Shown: positions 17,590-25,287 of the stretch, piece by piece
Layout: each line of letters opens with the position of its first letter
How positions within the stretch are numbered: position 1 is the first letter of the stretch
Assembly: GCA_009927055.1 (NCBI GenBank)
Contig: RFNS01000259.1
Location: 1 to 47,799, forward strand
Direction of reading: 5' to 3'
Length of the DNA: 47,799 nt
Origin: Alphaproteobacteria bacterium
GTDB lineage: Bacteria > Pseudomonadota > Alphaproteobacteria > UBA9219 > RFNS01
Made by a program: the position numbers and the translations under genes
The notes under the pieces: generated by a model
What the model saw: only the letters and a program-made list of their open reading frames with translations
Databases searched by the model: none
Told to the model about the DNA's origin: nothing

Positions 17590-18819
17590 TTGGATACGCA
17601 CGACAACACCCCCTTGCCGCCAGCCTTGGGCAATATTGCAGCAGCTCTACCCCAAGCAATCAGCGAAACTGATGCCGTGATATCTCGTTTCTTTCCTCAT
17701 CCATCACTCAACATTTCTATTAAAGACACACCAGCACGCGCCATTGCCAAAACACTTCTTGCGCAGCCTTCAGGGGCCATGGGGGCCGGGCAAACACTTT
17801 TTTTGATGGAACTTAAAGGTGTTAGCATGCTCGCGGCCAAGCAAAATAAAAAACTCAGCTTGCCTCTGCAACAGCAGAAAGGAATTGATGTTGGCGCAAA
17901 AATTATCAATCACTACTTACAATTTCTACCGGGGCATCATCATCAAATCACGAACGCACAAATCAAAGAATATCATGAGACAGCAGCTTTAGAAATCAGA
18001 GAGCAGTTTTTAAGAGAAGCCCGCGCCCAACTCCCTGAAGACAATAAAGTCACTGATGCTGTGTATCAGAAGCTTAAAAGGGCACTCGAGTCAGGCGACC
18101 ACCAACTTGTCCAAAGAGCCGTCAACACATCGTTATTTGATCATATGAAACATGAAATTTCAAAACAAATTCCCAAAGGGACAGCCGCCACTGTGGGGGG
18201 AGCTTTGGCCAAGCAATCTGATCGCATCGCTGATGAAGCCGTCAAAGTTATTCAAGAAAAAACAGGCGTTAAAATAAGTGGCGCGAGCGTAGATGCCATT
18301 ATGTGGCCAGAAGTTATGCGGCGCACAGGCGGAAAAATCACCCCAACACCAGAATTTCAATCAACAGCAAGATCACAAATCATTGATCAATTAAAACAAG
18401 ATTTTCGCACTGCTGTCCATCAATCACCGCCCCTTAAAAAATTTCTTCAAAAAGATGTTGGCACGCTATCCTTTCAGCAACTCATCACACTGCGCACCGA
18501 TGCCGAAGGCATCACCAGTCTGGCCACGGGCCAGGGCCCGCTGTTTGATAAAACGGGGGCGACAAAGGGTTATCTAGCCCGCATCGATAAGGCTTTTCAG
18601 GATAAACTTCAGCAAAAAATCACGGCGGCTTCTAATACGTTATGCCTTATTCAGAAGCAGGCTTTTTCAGAAACGGGCACACATTGCACCATCCTGCCGC
18701 ACACAAAACCAACAACGCTGAAAGCAGGCGGTAAACCATTTGGCCCAAAAAAATTTCCCAACAAAAAACAGCTGCCCGATGGTCAGTCATCAATGATGGC
18801 GCTGTCTCAAGAACGATAA
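17590..18819 (+). CDS. Unrecognised 409-residue protein, lineage-specific candidate
   Basis: I do not recognise this protein. The start is TTG at 17590 with AAGAG a few bases upstream; an in-frame TAG close upstream rules out a longer form. The product is soluble, rich in Lys, Gln, Ala and Thr, with long predicted helices such as the segment around residues 115-190. It has no signal peptide, membrane helix or Walker motif. Repeated AxxQ/K-rich stretches suggest a helical bundle. The DNA is visibly richer in A and T than its neighbours up to about 18480, then turns GC-richer, which could mark acquisition or relaxed selection. It stands alone between typA and the convergent ribosomal operon and runs directly into that operon's terminator. 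Confidence 0.7.
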   Translation: MDTHDNTPLPPALGNIAAALPQAISETDAVISRFFPHPSLNISIKDTPARAIAKTLLAQPSGAMGAGQTLFLMELKGVSMLAAKQNKKLSLPLQQQKGIDVGAKIINHYLQFLPGHHHQITNAQIKEYHETAALEIREQFLREARAQLPEDNKVTDAVYQKLKRALESGDHQLVQRAVNTSLFDHMKHEISKQIPKGTAATVGGALAKQSDRIADEAVKVIQEKTGVKISGASVDAIMWPEVMRRTGGKITPTPEFQSTARSQIIDQLKQDFRTAVHQSPPLKKFLQKDVGTLSFQQLITLRTDAEGITSLATGQGPLFDKTGATKGYLARIDKAFQDKLQQKITAASNTLCLIQKQAFSETGTHCTILPHTKPTTLKAGGKPFGPKKFPNKKQLPDGQSSMMALSQER

Positions 18820-18850
18820 AAAACCCGGGCCGCTTTCGCAACCCGGGTTA
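18817..18850 (-). terminator. Rho-independent terminator of the rplKAJL operon
   Basis: Read on the minus strand, arms AACCCGGG (18842-18849 complement) and CCCGGGTT (18822-18829 complement) form an eight-base GC-rich hairpin with a 12-base loop. A run of six T residues follows, from the A-run at 18818-18823 on the plus strand. It lies directly downstream of rplL. It overlaps the stop codon of the convergent orphan gene at 17590-18819. Transcription therefore appears to end here rather than continue to rpoBC. Confidence 0.88.
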
Positions 18851-18866
18851 GAGAACTGAAGCAACC

Positions 18867-19253
18867 TTATTTCAAGGTGACTTTGGCGCCAACGGCTTCT
18901 AAAGCTTTTTTGGCTTTTTCGGCATCGGCTTTCGACATCGCTTCCTTCACGGTTTTGGGCGCGCCTTCCACCAGGTCTTTGGCTTCTTTCAGGCCAAGCC
19001 CTGTGATGGCTCGCACTTCCTTGATCACGTCGATTTTCTTATCGCCCGCGTTATCAAGAACAAGCGTGAATTCGGTTTGCTCTTCAGCGGCGGCGGCGGC
19101 ACCACCACCCGCGGCAGCGCCCGCCACTGCGGCCACAGCCACAGGAGCCGCCGCACTGACGCCCCATTTTTCTTCCAGCATTTTGCTGAGTTCGGCCGCT
19201 TCCAGCACGGTCAGTGTGCTAAGATCTTCGGCAATTTTTTCCAACTTAGACAT
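18867..19253 (-). CDS. rplL: 50S ribosomal protein L7/L12
   Basis: L7/L12 forms the flexible stalk of the large subunit that recruits translation factors. The 128-residue product has the N-terminal dimerisation domain ([26 protein letters not shown]), an Ala/Gly-rich hinge at about residues 40-58 and the C-terminal factor-binding domain with [20 protein letters not shown] and [18 protein letters not shown] at 19253 is preceded by AGGAG; an in-frame start at 19277 adds only eight unconserved residues. It is the last gene of the operon. The usual downstream neighbours rpoB and rpoC are absent; a terminator follows instead. Confidence 0.97.
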   Translation of the reverse strand: MSKLEKIAEDLSTLTVLEAAELSKMLEEKWGVSAAAPVAVAAVAGAAAGGGAAAAAEEQTEFTLVLDNAGDKKIDVIKEVRAITGLGLKEAKDLVEGAPKTVKEAMSKADAEKAKKALEAVGAKVTLK

Positions 19254-19286
19254 GTTTGTTCTCCTTTTGTGTGACAATAATTAGCG

Positions 19287-19796
19287 TTATTCCTGACGCC
19301 CTCTGGCCGCCATCACACGCGCCAGCTGACCTGCGGGTTCTTTGAGAAGAACAGCAAGGCGTGTGGCAGGTGTTTGAAGCAGACCCAGAAAACTGGCGCG
19401 TATTTCGGGCAAACTGGGCAATGTGGCAAGATTTTTGACGCTTTGAGCATCTAAAATCTGACCATCCATGGCGCCGCCAACAATTTTCACCTTGTCGTTT
19501 GTTTTGGCAAACTCGGCAATTACTTTGGCGGGCGCAATGGCATCTGACGAAAACGCCAGCGCCGTTTGACCCTTCAGGAAGTTGGCAATTCCGGCAAACT
19601 TTGTGCCTTCAATGGCGCGTTTGGCCAAGGTGTTTTTAATCACCTTCAGCGTCACGTTACCGGCACGTGTTTTCACACGGAATGTGCGCGTTTCATCGGC
19701 AGAAAGGCCCGAAGCCTGCACAACCACCACGGTGGTTGCACGGTTCATGCTTTCCTGCAAATCGCTAATCGCTGCCGCTTTGGCTGCGCGATCCAT
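19287..19796 (-). CDS. rplJ: 50S ribosomal protein L10
   Basis: L10 anchors the L7/L12 stalk dimers to 23S rRNA and commonly represses its own operon by binding the mRNA leader. The 169-residue product has the family N-terminus MDRAAKAAAISDLQESM, the ASGLSADETRTFRVKTR region, and NTLAKRAIEGT. AAGGGAGAAGCGC precedes the ATG. A 283-base gap rich in hairpins separates it from rplA, the expected place for L10 autoregulation. rplL follows 33 bases downstream. Confidence 0.97.
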   Translation of the reverse strand: MDRAAKAAAISDLQESMNRATTVVVVQASGLSADETRTFRVKTRAGNVTLKVIKNTLAKRAIEGTKFAGIANFLKGQTALAFSSDAIAPAKVIAEFAKTNDKVKIVGGAMDGQILDAQSVKNLATLPSLPEIRASFLGLLQTPATRLAVLLKEPAGQLARVMAARGRQE

Positions 19797-20007
19797 GCGC
19801 TTCTCCCTTACTTATGCAAATGTCGCAGAGTTTGGCACCACGCCGCCCTTTCCTGCCGCATTCGCGGTTTGGGTTGCTTTCACAACCCCCTGCCCCGCGA
19901 GCGACCGGATAAGGCCTTTGGCCTTTTTTATCCTCTCACCCCCGTCTGCGTCAGATGTTTAATCGTACTGGCTTGCAGCACGACCTGACGGTCTTGGACA
20001 GGCATCA
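19797..20007 (-). promoter_or_regulatory. Probable L10 autoregulatory leader upstream of rplJ
   Basis: This untranslated stretch between rplA and rplJ holds at least two hairpins on the transcribed (minus) strand. One at 19907-19933 pairs GGATAA with TTATCC and AAGGCC with GGCCTT around an AAA loop. Another at 19871-19888 pairs GGGTTG with CAACCC around TGAAAG. In many bacteria L10 bound to L7/L12 recognises a kinked structure in this leader to balance stalk protein synthesis. No coding frame is supported here. I did not identify the kink-turn itself, so the L10-binding role is inferred from position. Confidence 0.5.
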
Positions 20008-20037
20008 GGGAAAAATCCCACATGTGGGAAATTTCCC
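20008..20037 (-). terminator. Attenuator-like hairpin after rplA
   Basis: The perfect 14-base palindrome TCCCACATGTGGGA (20016-20029) is followed on the minus strand by five T residues and framed by GGGAAA/TTTCCC outer arms. This looks like a terminator within the operon, lying about 50 bases after the rplA stop. It could lower read-through from rplKA into rplJL, or shield the 3' end of a processed rplKA mRNA. Confidence 0.5.
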
Positions 20038-20050
20038 CAATAAACTAATA

Positions 20051-20071
20051 CTCTGTCGCTTGGCGACAGAG
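20051..20071 (-). other. Perfect hairpin just after rplA stop
   Basis: CTCTGTCG-N5-CGACAGAG is a perfect eight-base inverted repeat starting nine bases after the rplA stop codon. No T-run follows at once on the minus strand, so it is not a classical terminator. It may stack with the hairpin at 20008-20037 as an mRNA-processing or stability structure. Confidence 0.5.
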
Positions 20072-20079
20072 AAAACCTA

Positions 20080-20799
20080 TTACGCCGCTTGCGCGGTGTT
20101 CACATCAACCTTCACGCCTGGCCCCATGGTGCTGGAGAGGGTGATTTTGTTGATGTATGTCCCTTTCACGGCGGCAGGCTTGGCTTTGGCCACGGCATCG
20201 ACAAAGGCACGCACGTTCTGCGCCAGCTGATCAGCCGTGAAGCTGATTTTGCCAATACCCGCGTGCACAATGCCCGCTTTTTCCACACGAAACTCAACCG
20301 AACCCGCCTTGGCCGCCTTCACCGCATCGGCCACGTTCGGGGTGACTGTGCCCAGTTTGGGGTTGGGCATCAGGCCGCGTGGGCCTAGAACCTTACCCAG
20401 TTTGCCCACCACGCCCATCATATCGGGGCTGGCGATGACGCGATCAAACTCCTGCCATCCACCTTCAATTTTTTGGGCCAGATCATCGCCACCCGCGGCA
20501 TCGGCGCCGGCCTTCAGCGCAGCTTCGGCCTTTTCGGGCTTGCAGAACACAATCACGCGCACGCTTTTGCCTGTGCCCGCGGGCAACTGCACCATGCCGC
20601 GCACGTTTTGATCAGAGTGTTTGGGGTCCACACCCAAATTCATAGAAATATTCAGCGTTTCATCAAACTTGCGGCCTGCGTCCTGGCTCATTTTCTGAAC
20701 AAGTTGCACGGCTTCTGTCAACACATAGGCCTTGCTGCGATCAACCTGAGGCGCCACTTTGCGGTATTTTTTTCCGCCGATAATTTGTTCTTTTTTCAT
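20080..20799 (-). CDS. rplA: 50S ribosomal protein L1
   Basis: L1 forms the mobile L1 stalk that guides tRNA exit and in many bacteria represses the L11 operon mRNA. The 239-residue product shows the family motifs [57 protein letters not shown] and GTVTPNV, at normal length. The start lies three bases after the rplK stop, so the two are probably translationally coupled. Confidence 0.97.
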   Translation of the reverse strand: MKKEQIIGGKKYRKVAPQVDRSKAYVLTEAVQLVQKMSQDAGRKFDETLNISMNLGVDPKHSDQNVRGMVQLPAGTGKSVRVIVFCKPEKAEAALKAGADAAGGDDLAQKIEGGWQEFDRVIASPDMMGVVGKLGKVLGPRGLMPNPKLGTVTPNVADAVKAAKAGSVEFRVEKAGIVHAGIGKISFTADQLAQNVRAFVDAVAKAKPAAVKGTYINKITLSSTMGPGVKVDVNTAQAA

Positions 20800-20802
20800 G
20801 GC

Positions 20803-21231
20803 TTACTCCACCACCTCAATGCCCATCGACCGCGCCGAACCCACAATCATTTCCATGGCGGCATCTTCATCGTTGGCGTTCATATCGTTGAATTTTGCTT
20901 TTGCAATTTCACGCACCTGCGCTTTCGTAATCTTCCCTGCCACGTGCGTGCCCGGCGTTTTCGAGCCGCTTTCAAGCTTGGCGGCCTTCTTCACAAAATA
21001 CGAAACCGGCGGCGCTTTGGTCACAAAGGTAAAACTGCGATCAGAAAAGGCCGTGATGATGACCGGAATAGGCACGCCTTTTTCCATGCTCTGCGTCTTG
21101 GCGTTAAACTGCTTGCAGAATTCCATAATGTTCAAGCCGCGTTGACCCAAGGCAGGGCCGATGGGCGGCGATGGATTGGCAGCGCCCGCAGGCACCTGAA
21201 GTTTAATAAAACCAATGGCTTCTTTGGCCAT
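20803..21231 (-). CDS. rplK: 50S ribosomal protein L11
   Basis: L11 binds the GTPase-associated centre of 23S rRNA together with L10-L12 and is needed for RelA activation. The 142-residue product starts [32 protein letters not shown] and includes the segment FNAKTQ and the C-terminal RNA-binding domain with the TPPVSYF-like [19 protein letters not shown] precedes the ATG at 21231; the frame is open six codons further up without conservation. It is the first gene of the operon, about 115 bases after a good promoter. The normal upstream partners secE and nusG are absent. Confidence 0.96.
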   Translation of the reverse strand: MAKEAIGFIKLQVPAGAANPSPPIGPALGQRGLNIMEFCKQFNAKTQSMEKGVPIPVIITAFSDRSFTFVTKAPPVSYFVKKAAKLESGSKTPGTHVAGKITKAQVREIAKAKFNDMNANDEDAAMEMIVGSARSMGIEVVE

Positions 21232-21356
21232 GATATCCTCCCACAGCACCGGGGCGTTATTTCAGCGGATCCAGCGCGTTCGGCCACAACCCAGGCCAAC
21301 AATTGGGTGCCGTAGTGCGGCGGGCCAGCGGCCAAACCTTCTACAGCGGTTGCCCC

Positions 21357-21385
21357 GTTATAATGCGTGCTTTGTCTCCTGTCCA
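21357..21385 (-). promoter_or_regulatory. Sigma70-type promoter of the rplKAJL operon
   Basis: Read on the minus strand, TGGACA and TATAAC are separated by exactly 17 bases, each one base from the consensus hexamers TTGACA and TATAAT. Transcription would start near 21350, leaving a leader of roughly 115 bases before rplK. That leader has no supported coding frame. It could hold an L1-binding target, which I did not identify. Confidence 0.7.
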
Positions 21386-21426
21386 GTCCTTCTTTGCTTG
21401 CACCCTGCGCATCCGCTGAAAAAGTC

Positions 21427-21520
21427 GTCATGCCGGCGCAAGCCGGCATCTAAGGCGGCAAAAACAAACCCAGCAGTTTCTTGGATGACCTGAGATTCCG
21501 GCCTTCGCCGGCATGGCGAT
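21427..21520. repeat. REP/BIME-like dispersed palindromic element, copy B
   Basis: Left end GTCATGCCGG-CGCAAG-CCGGCAT and right end ATTCCGG-CCTTCG-CCGGCAT form two hairpins, closely like copy A at 564-648, and both copies share the central segment AACAAACCCAGCA (or CACAAACCCAGCA). The long central arms seen in copy A are only partly kept here (ATCTAAGGC against CCTGAGAT). It sits between the rplK promoter and the end of lysA, and nothing else is coded in this stretch. Confidence 0.75.
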
Positions 21521-21545
21521 GTTAAGAAATCAATGCCCACTTTTA

Positions 21546-22841
21546 TCAACCTTGATCGAGCCACCCCGGCATCCTGTCCAGCCCTATTAACGCATCCACC
21601 GTCTGACGGGGGCGGATGATGGCCCAGTCACCCCCTTTGACCATCACCTCTGGCACCAGCGGACGAGTGTTATAGGTGCCCGCCATTACCGCGCCATAGG
21701 CGCCAGCCGACATCACCGCCAGAAAATCGCCCGCCTGCACGTCTGGCATCATTCTGTCTTGCGCCAAAAAATCGCCCGTTTCGCACACAGGCCCCACCAC
21801 ATCGGCCAGATTTTTTTGCGCGGCATCATTCTTCATCACGGGCCAAATTTCATGATACGCTTCATACAACGTGGGGCGGATCAAATCATTCATCGCCGCA
21901 TCAACAATGATAAAATTTTTGTGCGCCGTTTTTTTAATATACATCACTTGCGTAACCAGCACACCCGCATTCGCCACAATCGCGCGCCCTGGCTCAACAA
22001 TCATTGTGCAGCCAAGATCGCCAAAATATTCGTGCACCAGTTTTCCTAAATCAGCCGGCTGGGGCGTGTTGGCCGTCGCATTTTCATAAGGCGCATGCAG
22101 TTCCTCATACGGCACGCCAAGGCCGCCACCCAGGTCGATATATGTCAGCTGATGCCCATCAGCCCGCAAGGCCAACACAAAATCGCGCAAGCGTTGATAA
22201 GCCGCACGAAAAGGATCGAGGCTTAAAATCTGACTGCCAATGTGCATATCCACACCAACAATTTTTATATTTTTCATGCTGGCGGCATGCGCATAAATTT
22301 TTTTGGCATCAGTCAGGGGGATGCCAAATTTTGTGTCTGCTTTTCCGGTATTAATTTTTTCACTAAAGCTTTCTGAATCCACATCCGGGTTCACGCGCAG
22401 GGCAATGGGGGCAGAAACGCCCATGGATTCGGCCACCGTGTTGATGGCGTGCAACTCAGGTTCCGACTCCACATTAAATTGCAGAATGCCTGCCTTCAAT
22501 GCTTGCGCAATTTCATAGGGCGTTTTGCCCACGCCAGAAAAAACAATTTTGTGCGCAGGGACGCCCGCCCGCAACGCCCGCGCCAACTCGCCCCCCGAAA
22601 CAACATCGGCCCCGCTGCCCCATTGCGCCAGTGTGGCCAACACCGCCTGATTAGAATTGGCCTTCATTGAATAACACACCACATGCGGCAACGCGGCCAG
22701 TGATTGATCAATCACCTGATAATGCCTCACCAGCGTGGCGGTGCTATAGGCATAAAAAGGTGTGCCTACATCGGCCGCCAGTTGGGCTAAATTTGTTTGC
22801 TCGGCGCACAAAACATTGTGGTGATAGGAAAAATGATGCAT
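21546..22841 (-). CDS. lysA: Diaminopimelate decarboxylase
   Basis: LysA decarboxylates meso-diaminopimelate to lysine using pyridoxal phosphate, the last step of bacterial lysine synthesis. The 431-residue product has the PLP lysine in CYSMKANSNQ (Lys60), the family segments GVGKTPYEI and LDLGGGLGVPY-like IDLGGGLGVPYEE, EPGRAIVANAGVLVTQV, GPVCETGDFLA and AGAYGAVMAGTYN. Length is normal. It lies 32 bases downstream of the NtrC-type regulator on the same strand but is probably unrelated in function. Its 3' end faces the ribosomal operon's upstream region on the same strand, separated by repeat copy B. Confidence 0.96.
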   Translation of the reverse strand: MHHFSYHHNVLCAEQTNLAQLAADVGTPFYAYSTATLVRHYQVIDQSLAALPHVVCYSMKANSNQAVLATLAQWGSGADVVSGGELARALRAGVPAHKIVFSGVGKTPYEIAQALKAGILQFNVESEPELHAINTVAESMGVSAPIALRVNPDVDSESFSEKINTGKADTKFGIPLTDAKKIYAHAASMKNIKIVGVDMHIGSQILSLDPFRAAYQRLRDFVLALRADGHQLTYIDLGGGLGVPYEELHAPYENATANTPQPADLGKLVHEYFGDLGCTMIVEPGRAIVANAGVLVTQVMYIKKTAHKNFIIVDAAMNDLIRPTLYEAYHEIWPVMKNDAAQKNLADVVGPVCETGDFLAQDRMMPDVQAGDFLAVMSAGAYGAVMAGTYNTRPLVPEVMVKGGDWAIIRPRQTVDALIGLDRMPGWLDQG

Positions 22842-22873
22842 GCCACCACATTAAACCAACACGCCGCGCCTGA

Positions 22874-24274
22874 CTACTGCTTTTTTTTCTCATCCATCTT
22901 TCGATAAAAAGTTGATTTTGCCATGCCCAAATTGTCTGCCGCTTTTGTTACATTGCCTGCGCAATCTTCCAGTGTCAGTGCCATGGCTTCTTGCTCTATC
23001 TCATCCATTGTCTTGGGTGTGCCGTCATCTTTTCTCAGGGTGATGTGGCGTGTTTCGGCCACAGTGCGCACAGGCGCTTCGGTTGAAAAACCCTGTTGCA
23101 AATCTTGCAAAATGGCGGCGGTCAAAACATTCTGATCAGACAGCACAAGCGCACGACGCATCAGGTTTTCCAGCTCGCGTACGTTGCCGGGCCAGTGGTG
23201 AGCGCGCAAATAATGCTGCGCATCGGGTGATAATTTTTTTGTCGTGGCCATATCCAGCGCAGCGTAATGCGATAAAAAATGCTGCGCCATCATCGGCACA
23301 TCATCGCCGCGCTCTCGCAAAGGGGGCAGCGTGATGGGCAGCACATTCAACCTGAAAAACAAATCTTCTCTCAAGGCACCTGCCGTCACTTCGTGGGCAA
23401 GGTTTTTATGCGTTGCGGCCAGAATGCGCACATTCACCTTCACCGGTCGCGCAGCCCCTACCGGCTCAATCTCTTTTTGTTGAAGAGCGCGCAAAATTTT
23501 TACCTGCGCATCGGCCGAAAGTTCGGCAATCTCATCAAGAAAAAGTGTGCCGCCTTCAGCCTCTCTAAACTTCCCCAGCGTGCGCTGAATGGCCCCCGTG
23601 AATGATCCTTTTTCATGACCGAACAACGTGCTCTCCACCAAATTAGCCGGAATAGCCCCGCAATTCACCGCAATAAACGGCGCGCCGGCGCGCCGCCCTT
23701 CTCCATGAATGGCGCGCGCAAACAATTCTTTCCCCGTTCCTGTCTCGCCCTGCAACAGCACGGGCGCTTCTGTCAGCGCGGCTTTTTTCCCAATCGCCAC
23801 GGCCGTGCGTAAACCAGAATTGTGACCAATCAAATCGGCGAACGAAAGCGCGCCCGCCTGATCGCGCTTAATTTTCGCCAAATCATTCGCCATGCGCGCA
23901 TAACGCAACGCATTCTCCAATGATAGCGACAGCACATCGGGGTTCAGCGGTTTGGGAATATAATCGGCCGCGCCCAATTTCATCGCTTGCACGGCATGCG
24001 ACATATCATCACTCGCCGTCAGCACAAGCACCGGCAAACTAGAACGCAGATTTTTAATAGCGCTCAAGGCCTCTAATCCGTTCATGCGTGGCATGAACAC
24101 ATCTAAAATAACCGCAGCAATATCTTCGGGGTGCGATCGCTCAACCGCCGCTACCGCCTCATCATCATCGCTGGCTTCCACAACGTTGAAGCCCATTTTT
24201 TTTTGCAGAAGCACCTTCAGCATTTCCCGCTGCAATGGCTCATCCTCCGCGATTAAGATCGTTTCAGAACTCAT
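22874..24274 (-). CDS. NtrC-family sigma54 response regulator
   Basis: The 466-residue product is a complete phosphorylation-controlled sigma54 activator. A receiver domain covers residues 1-120 with the acidic pair E10/D11, phosphoacceptor Asp58 and the KPL lysine near 108. The AAA+ domain has GETGTGKE (176-183) and the sigma54 loop as GSFTGA (223-228), a serine variant of GAFTGA. A Fis-type helix-turn-helix ends the protein (NVTKAADNLGMAKSTFYRKM). It is transcribed away from the receiver-protein and hybrid-kinase operon starting at 24423. A sigma54 promoter lies in the shared region, so that operon is the likely target. The cognate signal is unknown. It is distinct from FlbD, which has a degenerate receiver. 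Confidence 0.92.
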   Translation of the reverse strand: MSSETILIAEDEPLQREMLKVLLQKKMGFNVVEASDDDEAVAAVERSHPEDIAAVILDVFMPRMNGLEALSAIKNLRSSLPVLVLTASDDMSHAVQAMKLGAADYIPKPLNPDVLSLSLENALRYARMANDLAKIKRDQAGALSFADLIGHNSGLRTAVAIGKKAALTEAPVLLQGETGTGKELFARAIHGEGRRAGAPFIAVNCGAIPANLVESTLFGHEKGSFTGAIQRTLGKFREAEGGTLFLDEIAELSADAQVKILRALQQKEIEPVGAARPVKVNVRILAATHKNLAHEVTAGALREDLFFRLNVLPITLPPLRERGDDVPMMAQHFLSHYAALDMATTKKLSPDAQHYLRAHHWPGNVRELENLMRRALVLSDQNVLTAAILQDLQQGFSTEAPVRTVAETRHITLRKDDGTPKTMDEIEQEAMALTLEDCAGNVTKAADNLGMAKSTFYRKMDEKKKQ

Positions 24275-24276
24275 GC

Positions 24277-24355
24277 GTATGATTATAAGAATAATAGTTC
24301 TAATAAATTCTCAATATCGAACTAATTTTCATTCACTGATGCGGTTAAATCATAC
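24277..24355. promoter_or_regulatory. Candidate enhancer region with inverted repeats
   Basis: The AT-rich gap between the NtrC-type gene and the divergent operon holds two inverted-repeat pairs: GTATGATT (24277-24284) with AATCATAC (24348-24355), and TAGTTC (24295-24300) with GAACTA (24319-24324). They lie about 55 to 135 bases upstream of the predicted sigma54 start near 24411, the normal range for enhancer sites. Binding by the neighbouring activator is inference. Confidence 0.4.
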
Positions 24356-24382
24356 AACCCATTGATCATCATCATTTCTAAT

Positions 24383-24400
24383 TTTGGCACTCAATATGCA
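24383..24400 (+). promoter_or_regulatory. Sigma54 (RpoN) promoter of the phosphorelay operon
   Basis: TTTGGCACTCAATATGCA contains the invariant GG (24386-24387) and GC (24398-24399) at the required 10-base spacing, inside TTGGCAC and ATGCA blocks close to the consensus TGGCAC-N5-TTGCA. Transcription would begin near 24411. That excludes the in-frame ATG at 24396 as a start codon and leaves ATG 24423 with a short leader holding AGAGA. A sigma54 activator is encoded directly upstream in the opposite direction. Confidence 0.75.
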
Positions 24401-24422
24401 GTGTGATGATCAGAGAAAAAAA

Positions 24423-25286
24423 ATGATTATCAATGATGAACATGCAGAAACCAAATTTCTCAAACTTCTGGAGAGGCCGGAAGACATTGCGAGATTAAGG
24501 CTTCTGACTATCACCGCCGCCAAGGCCAATAAAAATATCATCGCCCAAAATTTGATCAGTCAGGCGCACCAATCATTTCTAGAAAACGCGCAAGCGTTTT
24601 TATGCATCGATGGCGATGTTTTCATTACCTCAGAATCTCTTTCAGCGCGCGATGCGAAACGGCTGATTGATGCGCTGGTGGCTGAAAAAATTATTGCGCT
24701 GTCATCACGCCAAGAATTGATGGATATGGCCACAAACGTTACGCGCATTAAAAGCATCATGCTTCAAAAAGAAGATCATGAAAGAAAAAAAACAGAAGCC
24801 GCACAAAAAATTTCGGAAGAAAAAGAAAAACTGCAACGCCGCAAAGATATTCTAACATCCGCGCAGCATTTTGCTCAACATCAATCGTGCAGAGAGAGGC
24901 GCGCCGCGCACAGCAGGCCGCATGTGATGCTGATTGAAGATGATCATTTCTCTCGCCGTCTGGTTGAAAATATTATTCCAAAAACCATTCAGGTGCTCAG
25001 TCTCTCAACGGCCGAGCGCGCGATATCATCTTATCTGGCCACTGCGCCACATCTTTTGCTGCTCGATATCAACCTGCCCGATGTGACAGGTCATGAACTG
25101 TTGCAGGAAATTATCAAACTGGATGCGGAAGCGTGCATTGTCATGCTCAGCGGTAATGCCGACAAAGAAAATATCTCTCAAGCCATGAAACTGGGTGCCA
25201 AAGGTTTTATTGCCAAGCCATTTACGCGCGAAAAAATACTGCAATACCTGGAAAAATTTTCATTGATCAAAAAACAAGGAGAATAA
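24423..25286 (+). CDS. Protein with C-terminal receiver domain, paralogue 1
   Basis: The 287-residue product has an unrecognised N-terminal region of about 115 residues, a Lys/Glu-rich probable coiled coil (about residues 115-150) and a C-terminal CheY-like receiver. The receiver shows LIEDD, phosphoacceptor Asp215 in LLLLDINLPD, the switch serine in VMLSG and the conserved lysine in AKPF. Receivers are usually N-terminal; here it is last. I chose ATG 24423 because the predicted sigma54 start (~24411) lies after the other possible ATG at 24396. The next gene is a divergent paralogue with the same order. A phosphate shuttle or an output through the unknown N-terminal region is possible; neither is shown by sequence. 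Confidence 0.8.
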   Translation: MIINDEHAETKFLKLLERPEDIARLRLLTITAAKANKNIIAQNLISQAHQSFLENAQAFLCIDGDVFITSESLSARDAKRLIDALVAEKIIALSSRQELMDMATNVTRIKSIMLQKEDHERKKTEAAQKISEEKEKLQRRKDILTSAQHFAQHQSCRERRAAHSRPHVMLIEDDHFSRRLVENIIPKTIQVLSLSTAERAISSYLATAPHLLLLDINLPDVTGHELLQEIIKLDAEACIVMLSGNADKENISQAMKLGAKGFIAKPFTREKILQYLEKFSLIKKQGE

Positions 25287-25287
25287 C

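Noticed and set aside
19907-19933. Plus-strand terminator (AAGGCCTTTGGCCTTTTTTATCC)
   Set aside because: It looks like a terminator on the plus strand, but no plus-strand gene ends nearby; it fits better as a leader hairpin of rplJ on the minus strand.
20473-21315. Open frame of 280 codons on the plus strand over rplA and rplK
   Set aside because: Antisense shadow of ribosomal protein genes with His/Phe/Arg-rich composition and no supporting start signal.
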